A stretch of 64,000 bases of DNA from Pseudocercospora fijiensis CIRAD86. Taxonomy: Eukaryota; Ascomycota; Dothideomycetes; Mycosphaerellales; Mycosphaerellaceae. Made by a program: the position numbers and the translations under genes. The notes beneath the pieces are model-generated. The model saw only the letters and a program-made list of their open reading frames with translations, made no database searches and was not told where the DNA came from. The stretch covers positions 1-64,000 of the forward strand of contig NW_006921557.1 in the NCBI RefSeq assembly GCF_000340215.1, in the 5' to 3' direction. Numbering within the stretch: position 1 is the stretch's first letter; each line of letters opens with the position of its first letter. This document shows, in pieces, positions 1 to 11,459 of the stretch.

Positions 1-2560
1 CTACCTCCCGGCCTTTATAGCTATAATCCTCGTAAAGTAATTCGATAATTTCCTCCCTAGCCTTTTCGCTATTAATTACTCGTTAAAGGGGACAATTCGG
101 ATAACGCTAGTAGAAAAGGAGCCGATCCTTAATAATGTACTTCTAGGTAGTACGTCGAACCCTTCGGGCCTCGCTTCGAGAGATGCCTTATAGGAAGCGA
201 AGGGTCGACTTAAAGTATCCGATAAGAAGCGATTCTCGAGACTAGTATTCGTCCTCGTTAAGGAAGCTAGACTTAGCTAAGGGATCGATAGGCTTAGTCT
301 ATACTATACTATAAAAGAAGTCGTTATCGATTATGTTATCGTCGTCGATTTAGTTATCTCGTTCGACGATATCTTCTTTAGTAGGGTTACGACGGGATAG
401 ACTATTAGCCGTAGAGTGCTTTCGCCCGGGGATATACTTAACTTCGAAGTCGAACAGTCGGATCTAGGCTACCTAGCGAGCTATTACCGAGTTAGGGAGG
501 TCCGAGGCGGATTTGTTAAGCTAGTAGATAAGGGTAGTAGTATCGATTTCGATCCGAAAGTACTACCTAACGAGATACTTCTTAAACTTCTTTAGTAGTT
601 TAAGTATAGCAAGGCACTCTCGTTTGCTAGTATTATATCGGGCTTTACTTTCGGTCTAAAGACCGCTTTCGTACCGAATAGGGTAACGCTTCTTTATATT
701 GTCCCTTTCGCACTAGTTTAGGCTACTACTATATCCGGATCTACTCGCGTCTAATAGAAGGATAATTAACCTAGTACCCTTAGTATAATCGATCGAGACA
801 AGAGTAGGGGTAGTAGTTAGCGTAGCCTTTAAGGTATCTATAGCGACTTACTAATCCGGTCCCTATAAGAATTCGATATCGGCCTTTAGGAGGTAGAAGA
901 GTAGTCTTACTATTATTACGAAGCCCTCGATCTAGATACGGTAGTAGATATAAACCCTAAGGAAGGCCCGTACGCTAGACTAGTTCTTAGGTACTAGCTA
1001 TACGACAATCTTTGTAACTTTCTCTATATTAGGGTGTCTTCCGGAAATATTAATAACGTAGCCGACACATTTTAGCTTTTTATAGAGGAACTAAGATTTT
1101 AGACCTAAAACAGTATACCTAGCACGCTTAATGTCTATAAGAACACTATCTATCTATTAAATGTGCTTAGTAACGAATTTTCTTAGACTAGGTTCGACCT
1201 CTTTATTATTATATCGGGTCTTCGGGCCCTTAATACTAATGTCGTCGACAAACGGCCTTATATAGTAGGAAATATAGTTAAAAAGGATTCTTATTACTAC
1301 TCGGATAAACTAGGTAACGGAGTTTGTCGCTCCTTGCGGAAGGGTAGTTATTCGTATAAGGCTAAGCGAGGTATTAAAGGCAGTTATATCTCGATCGGCC
1401 TCGTAAAGCGGGACTTAGTCGTACCCGGAAAAGAAATCGATTAGGGACGAGATAGTACAGTTAGTAAAATCCTCGGTAAAGCTATTAGTATTAGGAGGAA
1501 GGTTTCCGTCCCGTATTATATAGCGGTTTAGCTCTATAGTAGCGTTAATTAGGCGATATTTCTTAGTTCCTTTCTTCTAGACTAAGAACTATAGGTTCCG
1601 GTATACTCCTTCGCTAACTTTAAGTACCCTATTCGTAATTCGTTCTCGGATTATTTCTTCTATAATGTTTACTAGGCTAGGCTAGAGGCGGAAGGTTAGT
1701 TTTCTCTAGGGTTTATAAGGAATTGTTCGGATCCGTTAGGGAGGTGCTATATCCGCGTCGACTCTTCTAATTTCGGTAAAGCTCTAGGTAAGGGCTTTCT
1801 CCCTATTATAAAGCATTTCGTAGAACAGATCTAGCTCCTTAGGAAGAAGTTTCATTCTAATAAGAAGCTTTGCTTTCCTTTCCTTAGTTAGGCGCGAGCT
1901 ACGTAGTATATCTAAGAACTTCTTAATTAGGTACTTCTAGTTATATAGCCTAGTTCTAGGCGGAAGTAACGCTTCTCGAGCAAGCCGTTTCTTTTTCTAG
2001 TAAGGGTTACTACCGGTCGTTACACTCCCGGTTATCGTAGTGCTAGCTTCTATAGGTCTTACTTTGTCTACCTTTTTCTTATATATACTATAAACTCCGA
2101 CCGTACGGCTAGTATCCGAATCTTCCTTAAGCATTTTCTTAATAGATAGTAGCTAGGTAGGGAACCTTCGAAAGCTCTAAAACCTATAGTACCGCTTATA
2201 CTAGTTATAAAACCTGTTCGCTTCCGACTACTAAAGGATTACCGCCTAGTCGTTACGAGTTGTAGGTTCGAGAATTGCCTCTATACGCCCGAGCCGGGCA
2301 AGGCTAATCGTCGGGCATAGCTAGGAAGGATCTTCGAGAAAGGACTAGCGTTATATAGCTAGGACCGGTACGTCGTCGTATACCCGCTCCTAGATAGGAT
2401 GCCTAGCTAAGCGGCTTTTATATAGGGTGCTACTAGAGGGCAATTACGGGGACGCGGGAATGCCGGGGCTAGCGGGAATACCGGGACAAGCCGGGGCTAG
2501 TCTAAGCGAGGTCGGAAAAGGTAGCGGAAGTAGAGGCGGGCCGACTACTAGACTAATTAA
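1..2560 (+). pseudogene. Decayed long + strand coding frame, unknown family, 5' end outside window
   Basis: One frame (codons starting at position 2) can be read for about 850 codons with only TAG and TAA stops, as expected of RIPped TGG, CAG and CAA codons. The C-terminal ~50 codons are rich in Gly, Arg, Asn and Lys (near 2440-2550), like an RNA-binding tail. A paired-Cys stretch lies near 2265-2285. I do not recognise the family. It converges on the - strand Gag-protease relic, whose end is only about 90 bp away, so it may be a partner frame of the same element or a neighbour. The start is not in the window. Confidence 0.55.
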
Positions 2561-2650
2561 TATACCCTAGCTAGCTAGCTAGTATACCCTAGGGTTACTA
2601 TCCTCTTTGCTATATAGCCCTATAATAACATTTCTTATTAAACAATAGGT
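2561..2650. other. Short spacer between convergent decayed frames
   Basis: The spacer contains a four-fold CTAG run (2568-2584). A near-identical CTAG run followed by ATACCC lies at 6236-6260, beyond the far end of the neighbouring - strand gene. The two could mark the borders of one element, but flanking sequence beyond the motif does not match, so I do not call LTRs. Confidence 0.35.
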
Positions 2651-5600
2651 CGCAACGGTGCGTATAATATTCCTACTTAGCGGTTTCGAAAAAGGGGTGG
2701 ACTCGACGCTAGTTTCTCGTCCGCTACCTAGTTTTTTAACTACTAGGTGTTATTGCGACTAAGGAGCTCCTTAAGTAGGATATAATTCTTAGAGCTAGCA
2801 AGGGTGGTAAAGGTAGTAGAGCGGCCCCCGCGCGTAGAAATAGTTCCTTCCTAGGAGCCGTCGTCTATATTTCGAGTAATAAGGCGGTTCTTACGAGCCT
2901 ACGGGCGACTAAGAATAATAGGGAGGTCGTTATCCCCTAGGGGTATAATAAGGAAGTCGGTTTTATACTCGATATTAAAGGTAGAGATAGGAACGGAAGT
3001 ACTAATACCGATAAATTTAGCTCTTCCTCTAGCTTCTCGTATATTTAGAATAAGACCCTTTAAAAGAGTAAGGCTAGCTCGCTATAGGAACTTCGCGTTT
3101 AGTATATTCCCCTCGGAGCCTTTATTAATAAGAGCGCGGATCTTAAGGCACCTATTAATAGTAATAGTAATATACGGACTAGGAATAAGGGCGAAGTTGT
3201 CGTCGACTAATAAGAGGCGAATCTAGCTAGGGTCGATATAGAGTATCTCGTTAGATAGGGCGTCTATCCCGGATAAAATAACCTGTACTATATAGCAATT
3301 AAGTCTGTTTCTCCGGCTAATCGAATTAGGGTCTCGGATAACCTCTTCGTTAGCGGCCTCGTATTCCTCGTAGCTTTCTTCCTCGTTAAGGCTAGTAAAG
3401 AACTCCCGGGCGGAGGTAAGGACTAGAATAGGGTAGTCTTTAGGCCGCCTAGGTCTACCTTTCCTAGCAGCTAAGGTAGCTACCCTACCTGCTATTTCTA
3501 TAATCTAGTAGGGGATCTTATCGGTTTTATCCTTTTCTAGCTCCCGAATTCTTATAGTAAGCGCGTTGTCGTTTAGCTAGCGTGTAACGAGCTTTTAATA
3601 CTCCGGAATGTAGGCGAGGGCCTTAGTATTGCTAAGCTATATACCGTTCCTACTAAGGAATTTCTTTACCTAAAAGTCGGGGTCCTTATAGTGTTTCTAA
3701 AGATTCTTTATAATATTAGTTGTCTTAGGCTCTTTCCGCGTAGCTCTCTACCGGCTCGGAGGGTTTACCCCCTTCGATAGTTCTTTAGCGGTAGGCTTCG
3801 GGGTAGGCGGTAGTACGTTATCTATTTCCTAATTACTATCCTTAGGTAGGCTAGCGTTACTATTTAAGGATTTAGTAGTAGGCTACCTATAGGTACTAGA
3901 AGGGCTAGTAGTAGGGGTTTTACGACTAACCGTTTCCTTAGACTAGGTTCTTACTCTTAGAGGTAGTAGGCTCGGGGACCTTTAAGTAGTTCTTCGAGGC
4001 TAGGTTTGTTTACGAATTGCTTCCTCTACCTCGCGAACGCTAAGCCCTTAAACTACGTTACGAATGCCCTTAGTCTTCGTAGTACCTTTCTACTTAGTAG
4101 TAGCTTTCCGGATCCGATTTGTATCGGTAATAGCGGTAACGGGAAGACTATTCCTAAGCGGTGCATCCTAGCTACGAGTATAGGCAAGGGTATCTACAAC
4201 TATAGCCGCCTCGTAGTCGCTAAAATCTAGCTCTTTATCGGCCTCCTCGACTATATCTAGATCGTAGGGCCTTTAGTATAGCATAACCCGCCTAGTAGTA
4301 GTAGGGGCAGTAGTAGGGGCAGGAAGGCCGTTTCGAGCATCGTTTAAAGCGATCCCTCCGTAGGGATTTCCCGGAGACCTTAAAGGTAGAGGGGGAAGAG
4401 TAGAAGGAATTATCGGAGCTAGGGCTCGAGGAGTCGGAACTCGAGGGCCTAGTTAAGCTATAGCACTAGGGGCTATAGTTCGCCTTAGTTGCTAAGAAGG
4501 ATAGTTAAATTGTTTTCAAAGGGCTTCTATTCTAAATTTAGGTAGGAAAACAATCTCCTACTAGTAATAGGCCTCGAGGAGAGGAAGTATAATAGCGAGC
4601 TTTAGGAGGGTAGGACTATTACGGAAGCGGAATAGGGTAGCGTATAGTATACCTAGGGGCCCGAAGTACTACGTACGGTCCCGAATGTAGTAGAACCCTT
4701 AGTCTTATATATACCGGTAGGGCCTACAGTTTAGACGAAGGTAGCCTTTAGCTCCGTAATAGTAATAGCGACTCTCTATACTAGGGATAGATTAAAAGGC
4801 AAAGGTATCGAAGGTTAGCCCCTATGCAAACTAGTTGTTATATATCTAAGTTATAGGGGTGTTATCGCTCTAGAGGGGATAGAGGCGCTATAGGGTATAC
4901 AAATCGGTATTAGTATTAACCGGACCTATAGTAGGGCCCCTCTAATTGTCTCGGGAGAGGACGTAAAGTTTTAGTTCTTAGAACTACTTAATAAGGTCGT
5001 CGATACCGGGGTCCGTAACTAGCTTAAGGGCTACCCCCTATCGCTAGACATCTAGGGTAGGGCGTATACTTAGTATTCTTTTCTTAACTGTCTCTCGTAG
5101 CTCTTTTAAATAGCTACTATCGTTACTAGTAAGGAGCGAGAAGCCCTATCGGCTACGAGCTAGGTCGTACCTAGTACGATAAATCTGTTCGAAGTCGGTA
5201 TAGGATTCCTTATCGTAAGGGTAGATACTGCATTTTTCGTAGATCCGAGGCATAATAGTAGGTATAGAGCCTCCTAAGCCCTTTAGAAATAGACGGCTCC
5301 TCGTAATATTGTTAAGAAGCCTCCTCGGTATCCTTTTAGCGATACTATAGAAGTCCTAGTAAAAGCGAAGGGCATTACTCTTAGCCGTTTGTCTAGTATA
5401 TAGCTATTTAAGGTATTCGCGGGAGTTTAGCCGAACCGCGACATCCTAGTTAGTAAACTCGCGTTTAAACTTCTTTAAGAAGGCTTCCTACGTAAGAGGC
5501 TTACTACCTAGGAGCCGAGTAACTCGGGGTCGGATACTAGTTTTACAATTGGCTATAAGGAGCTTTACCGTAGTAGCCGTTTTAGCCCTTAGATAGTATC

Positions 5601-6010
5601 GCTTAAGGATAGTAGAAAACCTTTTAACAAAGTTGGTAGCGTTTTCTCTAGTAAAGAGGGGGTTCTTAACGGTCCCTAGGAGGGGTATCTACGGCTTTAA
5701 GTCCGAGAAGGCCTAAAGAAGACCTTAGAGAAGTTAAGGAGATAGCCCTCCGGTTGCCTAGATAAGCTACTAGGGAACTTCTAGAGTACCGCCCTCCTAG
5801 GTAGTGCCTCCTTAAGCCGCTTCTCTATACTCTATACTAGTATCCTTATCGCTTCCCGAGGCTATAGTCCTCTCGGTATTAGAGTTAGTATCGAGGTAGT
5901 TGCGAATAAAGTTTAGAGGTAGGTCTCGGTAGGTACCGGTATTAGAGGGGGCCTATAAAGGCGGCTCCGCCGGGGTAGGGTTGTTATTGTTTTCTTAGGA
6001 GCTTATCTCG
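2650..6010 (-). pseudogene. Gag-protease polyprotein relic of an LTR-type retroelement
   Basis: Read on the - strand, this long frame has stops only of the RIP type. The N-terminal part resembles a retrotransposon Gag: charged helices with a long stretch ending near the zinc finger. A CCHC zinc knuckle (C-x2-C-x4-H-x4-C, with several positions mutated to Tyr by TG->TA) sits at 4726-4767. A retropepsin-like domain follows: an ALI-(D)-x-GS active-site-like segment near 3111-3140, and the later hydrophobic stretch ending in a G/SRPWAR-like motif near 2893-2914. No reverse transcriptase follows, so this is a Gag-Pro-only gene, or the rest is lost. The start is approximate. Confidence 0.65.
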
Positions 6011-6804
6011 TCGATAGAACAAACAATTTATAGAAGACGATAAACGATTAGAATAAATAGGAAGGATATAGTATCGATAAAATTAGATAGGTTGCTAGGT
6101 ATACTTAAGGTAAGGAGGGAGCGTAGACGGGCTATAGCGTACTTTGTAGTACGTGTCGCGTCTGTATCCTTAAAGTAAGGGGAGGGTAGGCGGTAGTCCG
6201 TATATATATAGAATAAAGGGGGCGGCGAATGTTACCTAGCTAGCTAGCTAGCATACCCGCTATACCCGTTCTAGGCCCCCTTTGTTCCTCTCTATTAATT
6301 TCTATTAACTCGTAGTATACCGATTACGGTACCGCGGAAGGGTCGTAATAGCCCGGAAGGAAGTTCTAAGTTAGGCTCGCGCCGATTAGCGGAAGGGATA
6401 GGGGGCTATCGACTTTTCGGGGTTCTTCGTATCCCTATCTCTAGTTTCTTATAGCGGGCTCTTAGGTTTCTTTTCTGTATAGGTCGTTTCTTATAAGGTC
6501 CCGCCTACTATAGATAGGTAGGGAGTCGTAATATTCGTAAACAGTATTTCCTTTTGCTTTAAGTCGGTAACGGTATTCCTTTTGCTTTAAGTCGGTAACG
6601 GTTTATTAGTAGTAGGACGTCTCGATACTACTAAGGTCTTTTTAGCGGTAGTATTATATTAGTAGTATAGTCCTCGCTCTAGGCGAAGGCTATAAACGTT
6701 TCTTCTTAACTATATATATACCTGCACCTTTAAATAAATAAAGATAGCCCTACCTTCGGCTCTAGAAAATATAGTCGGGACGAGTAGTCGTAGTAGAGGT
6801 ACAT
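6011..6804. other. Decayed intergenic stretch with a 30-bp tandem duplication
   Basis: No gene is recognised. At 6541-6601 a unit of about 30 bp (ACGGTATTCCTTTTGCTTTA and following bases) is present twice in tandem. The second CTAG run lies at 6236-6252. Confidence 0.5.
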
Positions 6805-7060
6805 ATATAGGGAACTGATGTATAGGCTATACTTGATCTCTTAGTAATGCGAGGGTCGGGTGCATTATTATTGAAGGGGAGGGTTGTAATATTAAGAGAG
6901 GATAGCGTAGGGAGGGATATATAGTAGATAGTCATTCTAGTCTTCTGTAGTATGTGTAGCTATTCCCTTATATATAATATATATGTTATTATAAGGTAGT
7001 AATCTTTAGGGTATAAACAGGAGAGGGGGTACAAGTGTATACACGAGTGCTAAGCCGGGT
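6805..7060. other. Island with weaker RIP signature; possible short solo LTR at 6885-7019
   Basis: TG and CA dinucleotides survive here far more often than in flanking DNA. A 135-bp segment beginning TGTAATATTA and ending TAAACA has LTR-like ends. I see no clear target duplication and no second copy, so the LTR reading is weak. Confidence 0.25.
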
Positions 7061-7331
7061 TTCCCTACTATACTATATAACCTAGCGAAATATATTAAAC
7101 CTATACGAGTCGGTTACTAAGTCGGTCTTAACTTAGTATACGTAGTAGACGTTCGCAAACGCCTATAGTTACCCGAATATACGTACAAACGGAAGATTTA
7201 AATAGAAATAACAACCGTATAATATCCGGGTCCGACGGAAAAGGTAAATTAAATAATAATACTAGTACCTACGCCGACTCGAGCCCGAGTCGATATACGA
7301 GTCGAACGGTAGAGAATTATATTTTTAGTCC
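7061..7331. other. Decayed sequence without recognised gene
   Basis: RIP-type TA-rich sequence lies between the less mutated island and the first GATCCTA block. No open frame or repeat is recognised. Confidence 0.4.
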
Positions 7332-7478
7332 GATTAGATTTGCTAGAATTTCTAGATTGTATCGATCCTATCTAATAGGATCTTTAACGTACGATCCTAA
7401 GGATCCTAGCGATCCTAAGCGATCCTAAGCGATAGGATCGATAGGATCGATAGGATCGGTAAAAAAGTTTTCGTAACG
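7332..7478 (+). repeat. Direct repeat copy 1 with GATCCTA/GATAGGATC array
   Basis: This 147-bp segment starts GATTAGATTTGCTAGAATTT and ends in AAAAAAGTTTTCGTAACG. It matches 11322-11458 at both ends and through most of its length. Its middle is an array of GATCCTAAGC and GATAGGATC units that are inverses of one another. Confidence 0.8.
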
Positions 7479-7559
7479 AATACGTTCCAAATCGACTAAG
7501 TAAATATACCTACTAGATCTCGACCTTATACGCTACGAAGGCGCCGCTATAGAAAATTA

Positions 7560-9400
7560 GCCGTACTAATTCTAGTAACAATTAATAGCTACCTAACTAG
7601 GACCTTAAGGCAGTCGCTTCTACTAGAGTATTAGGCCTAGCAACCTTAGAAAAGCCCGAAGGCAATACCTATACTACGGTTACGGCCTAGGCTAGTTAGG
7701 AGAAGCTAATAGAGGCCGTACGTAATAGGAATAGTTCTTTAAGGGAATAGAACAGACCTCGGGGACTTATAACTAAACGTAAAGGGATTACTATAACTCC
7801 TGTATCTAGTTGCAGCTAGGTATACGCGACGCTATTAGTTAAGGGTATCGCGTTATAATAGCGTTAATATACCCTTACTATAGAGTTAGCTATAGTAGCT
7901 TAGTTAGAAGAGTAGTTATATAATAGATATCGAGGTAAGGTTTAATAATAAAGCTAATAGTAACGTAATTAGCTATTTAAGCGTTTAATTTAGCGCGCAA
8001 GAAGCGTAGCTTATTAGATTAATAACTTAGCGGAATAATAGCTACGAGGGTATAGCCTTTAGAAGGGACGCCTATATTAGAGGGTATATAAAAGGCATAT
8101 AACCGGCTAAGTAAAACTAGGGTCTTAGTACCTTAGGTAGGTCTTAGCGCTTAGCGCTAGCCTAACTTCCTAACCTTCCTCTCCCTCTTTTATAGACCTT
8201 ATCGAATACTATACGCTTTTAACTATACTATCTACCTACTTGTATAACCTATATTATAAGCAATCTACCTGCCTATACAACCTATACTACAAGCAACTAT
8301 TAAGTAGTCTAATTCTTTATCTCCTAGATAGGCCCCTTCTACGAGGCCTTTATCTAAATAAGACGCAAATAGATACGAGCTACTAACTATACTACCGACG
8401 GCAATAGCCTTAATAGCACTACTAGCACGTTATCTAATAAGAACGTTGCTTAGCTTAACTAAGCTTAAGATAGTAGCCTCTTTACTAGATAGCTATAGTA
8501 GCTAGCTAGTAATAATAACAATAATAATAGCCGTAGTAGCCGCGGTAATAGTTGTAGCGGTAGAAACGGCTGGAACAGATAGGCTAGCCGTAAGAAGTGT
8601 TCTTACTATTTAGGCTCTTATTTATTAGACTATTGTTACGATAAGTACTATTATCTAAAGGAAGAAGACCGTTAGCGGCCTAAATAGTAGAAGGCTAGGA
8701 AGAAATAGCAGTAGTAGTAGCGTAGACTTGCTGCTTAATAGTAATAGTAAGCATTATAATAACTATAATAGATAGGCTAACCGTAAGAAGCGTTCTTACA
8801 ATTTAGGCTCTTCTCTATTAGACCGTTATTGCGATAGGTACTATTATCTAAAGGAAGAAGACCCTTAGCGGCCTAAACAATAGAAGGCTAAGAAGAAATA
8901 GTAGTAGTAGTAGCGTAGACTTGCTACTTTATAGCAATAGTAAGTATCTTAACTTGCTTTGCTAGCTCCGCTAGCTTAAGGTCTATATACGACTTAAACA
9001 CCTCCTTTATTCTATAATAACCTACGTCCGGATTTAACGCCTTTAAATAGTAGCTATGCCTTTACCGTAATAGTTACAGTTAGCGACTAGGCCTCTGTAG
9101 CACTTACTACCTTAATTAAGCCTATAGCTAACTAGATTGTCGACTTAGGTACTATTATATATATAGTTAACGACCCTTTATTATTTATAGAGTATAAAGG
9201 CTATTATATACCTATATACCTTATTCTTCGACTTATAATAGCCTTGCTAAGGTTAGCAATTATATCGTTTGCTATCTCTATTAGACCTCTAGGATAAAAA
9301 ATTACGTACGTAAATTAGTACTGCTATAAGTTAGTACGTAATTAAACTATTTTAAGACTAGCTTAGTTTATATAATATCTAAACAGCTAACTAAATAGCA
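7560..9400 (+). pseudogene. Ty1/copia Gag-protease relic
   Basis: A decayed + strand coding region. A Lys/Gln-rich Gag segment with a Cys/His finger-like motif (KKC-x-Y... with His/Cys now Tyr) is at about 8578-8700, and it is repeated in the next 193 bp. Downstream, near 9136-9185, is a protease active-site region of copia type: I-V-D-(S)-G-x-x-x-x-I-V-N-D, where the Ser and His codons are mutated. No integrase or reverse transcriptase can be followed. Inverted GATCC arrays lie on both sides (about 7420-7478 and 9941-10005). Confidence 0.6.
8578..8950 (+). repeat. 193-bp tandem duplication of the Gag zinc-finger region
   Basis: GATAGGCTAGCCGTAAGAAG at 8578 recurs at 8771 as GATAGGCTAACCGTAAGAAG, and similarity continues for about 170 bp. 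The period of 193 bp is not a multiple of three, so the second copy is out of frame with the first. Confidence 0.8.
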
Positions 9401-9940
9401 CCCCTCTATTATTTAGTACGGCTATAGCTATCTAAATGCGAGATAACTAATATATAGGTATAGTATAACTTTACGTAAGGCGATTATAGCGCGTATAATT
9501 TGCTTTTAAATATACTGAAAATCAAGTATATATAATACGTACGCGTTAAGTTATACTAAATCTCGCGAAGCCGGTCTATAGTAGCTAATATAGCTGTTCG
9601 ACCGCTAATATATACTAAATAACGTACTTTAGGCTATCGACTTACCGATACTTAGAGGTCCGAGAGTAGAACTATTCGAGCAACTTCTTTAGTAAAGGCA
9701 CTATCGCGCGACTTCTCCTTTGCCGTCTCTCGTTGCCCTATCGATAGCCGCTAGTAATACTACTAAAATCGATATCCTAGAACTAGTAACGACTACTTCG
9801 AGGCCCTTCGTAAGGCACTTATCTTTAACTTCTTTACGGTACTCGAGTCTTTACGAGGTAGTAGTATTAAGTTCTCGTTACTTCGCTAAAGCTAGTTACC
9901 GGTAGTTAGTAGTTATTAAACTTATTATACCTTCTACGTT
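9400..9940. other. Decayed sequence without recognised gene
   Basis: RIP-type sequence downstream of the copia protease. A + strand stretch near 9720-9900 stays open for 61 codons but matches nothing I recognise; it is probably a chance frame or a fragment of the copia polyprotein. Confidence 0.35.
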
Positions 9941-10015
9941 ATAAAAACCTTTTTACCGATCCTACCGATCCTATCGATCCTAAGCGATCGCTCGCGATCG
10001 ATAGGATCGGTTAAC
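9941..10015 (-). repeat. GATCCTA array, inverted relative to 7420-7478
   Basis: AACCTTTTTACCGATCCTAC and following GATCCTA units are the reverse complement of the end of the 7332-7478 repeat (GATCGGTAAAAAAGTT). The segment ends in a GATCG palindrome. Confidence 0.7.
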
Positions 10016-10029
10016 CCTAATAATAAAAA

Positions 10030-10445
10030 TTAATATATTATTCTATACTATAAAGAAAACATTTTTGTCTTATATTACTAAGCTATAAACCTTCTAGATA
10101 AAAAGATATTAAGGAAAGAAAAGAATTTTTTAGTAGTTTTAACTTTATCTACCTTTTTATCTAGAATGCCTACGACTTAGTAATATAAGACGAGAATGTT
10201 CTATTTATAGTATAGAATAAAGAAAAAGTCTAATTTTGATAGGTTACCTATTTTCTTAAAGCTAAAAGAATAAAATATAAAAAGAATACTTTTAGCTTTT
10301 TCTAGATCCTAGTATACTATTTTTAGAAATATAAAGTATAAAATCTCGTCTTCTCTAATATAATAATATATATATAAATTTTTAGATCTTTATATCTACT
10401 AGTTCTTTTAGAATTTTAAAAAGAATCTATAAAAAACTTTTTAGT
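10030..10445. repeat. Hairpin repeat, copy 1
   Basis: Two arms of about 70 bp (10039-10108 and 10150-10222) are inverted repeats: ATTCTATACTATAAAGAAAA on the left pairs with TTCTATTTATAGTATAGAAT on the right. A TA-rich tail follows. A diverged copy lies at 10570-10990. No coding capacity is seen. Confidence 0.75.
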
Positions 10446-10454
10446 AATTATTTA

Positions 10455-10566
10455 GGAAATTAGGATCGATAGGATCGATAGGATCGATAGAATCGATAGG
10501 ACTAATAGAATCGAGAGGATCGCTTAAGATCGCTTAGGATCGCTAGGATCGCTTAGGATCGCTTAA
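10455..10566. repeat. GATCGATAG / GATCGCTTA short tandem array
   Basis: About 100 bp of 9-10-bp units, first GGATCGATA and then GGATCGCTTA, separates the two hairpin repeats. The units belong to the same family as those at 7332, 9941 and 11300. Confidence 0.85.
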
Positions 10567-10569
10567 CTT

Positions 10570-10990
10570 ACAACTAAAAAAATATATAATATTCTATACT
10601 AAAAATAGAATATTTTTCTCTTATACTACTAACCTATAAAGCTTCTAGATAAAAAGATATAAAGGAAAGAAAATCGCTTCTCTAGAACTTCTACTTCTAG
10701 TTTATCTTTTTTTTCTAGTAGGTGTATAGCTTAGTAATATAGTAGAAAAGTACTCTATTTTTAGTATATTGTTATAAAAAATATAAAATTTCTAGATTTT
10801 CTAATAAACTAAACCTAGAAAAAAGAAATAGAGAATATAGTATTTTAGCTTTTTCTTAGTTATACTTTACTATTTCTAGAAATAAAAAAAATAGAACTTA
10901 AAGCTCTACCTACTAAGAAGATTATTCTAAATTTTTAAGTCTTAATATCTAGTAGTTATCCTAGAATCTAGAAAAGAATCCCGAGTATAC
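10570..10990. repeat. Hairpin repeat, copy 2
   Basis: A diverged copy of 10030-10445 with the same order of blocks: ATTCTATACTA arm, CTTCTAGATAAAAAGATA, spacer, returning inverted arm ending near 10770, then the same TA-rich tail with CTAGTAGTT. Confidence 0.7.
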
Positions 10991-11321
10991 TTTTTTTGTA
11001 AAGTTCTACTTATTAAGCGTCGGCTTTTAAAAAAACCTTAACGTAATCTCGGCTATATTTAACGAAACCTTAACGAAAAAAAATTATCTATAAAAAAACC
11101 CTACGAAACCGCTAAATTTTACCTATATACGTACGCTAAACCCCGAAATGCCTTATAGTAGTAGTAGTATAGTACTAGTAGTCGCTAGTCGGGCTCTAAG
11201 TCTAGCGTCCTTTAAGTTTCTAGGAATTTCGGGTATTCCTAGGAATTTTAGATAGCCCCGTACCTCCTTAAATTTCGGGACGGCCCGTCCCGAGAATCCT
11301 TAGGATCCTTAGGATCCTTAG
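10991..11321. other. Decayed sequence without recognised gene
   Basis: No gene is recognised between the second hairpin repeat and the second direct repeat. Three TTAGGATCC units at 11298-11321 lead into that repeat. Confidence 0.4.
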
Positions 11322-11458
11322 GATTAGATTTGCTAGAATTTCTAGATCGTATCGATCCTATCTAATAGGATCTTTAACGTACGATCTCGAGGATTCTAAG
11401 GATCCTAAGCGATCCTATTAATAGGATCGTCGCGATTAGGAAAAAAGTTTTCGTAACG
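11322..11458 (+). repeat. Direct repeat copy 2 with GATCCTA array
   Basis: The partner of 7332-7478, sharing its first ~70 bp nearly exactly (including CTATCTAATAGGATCTTTAA) and its last ~20 bp. The central array is shorter. The pair brackets about 3.8 kb. Confidence 0.8.
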
Positions 11459-11459
11459 T

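Noticed and set aside
4006..4230. 74-codon open + strand frame
   Set aside because: It lies opposite the - strand Gag-protease gene and is its complement, with no own motif.
7332..11458. The two ~140-bp direct repeats as LTRs of one copia element
   Set aside because: The copia relic is bounded by an inverted, not direct, array at 9941, two hairpin repeats lie inside, and no TG..CA ends or target duplication are seen. It could still be true.
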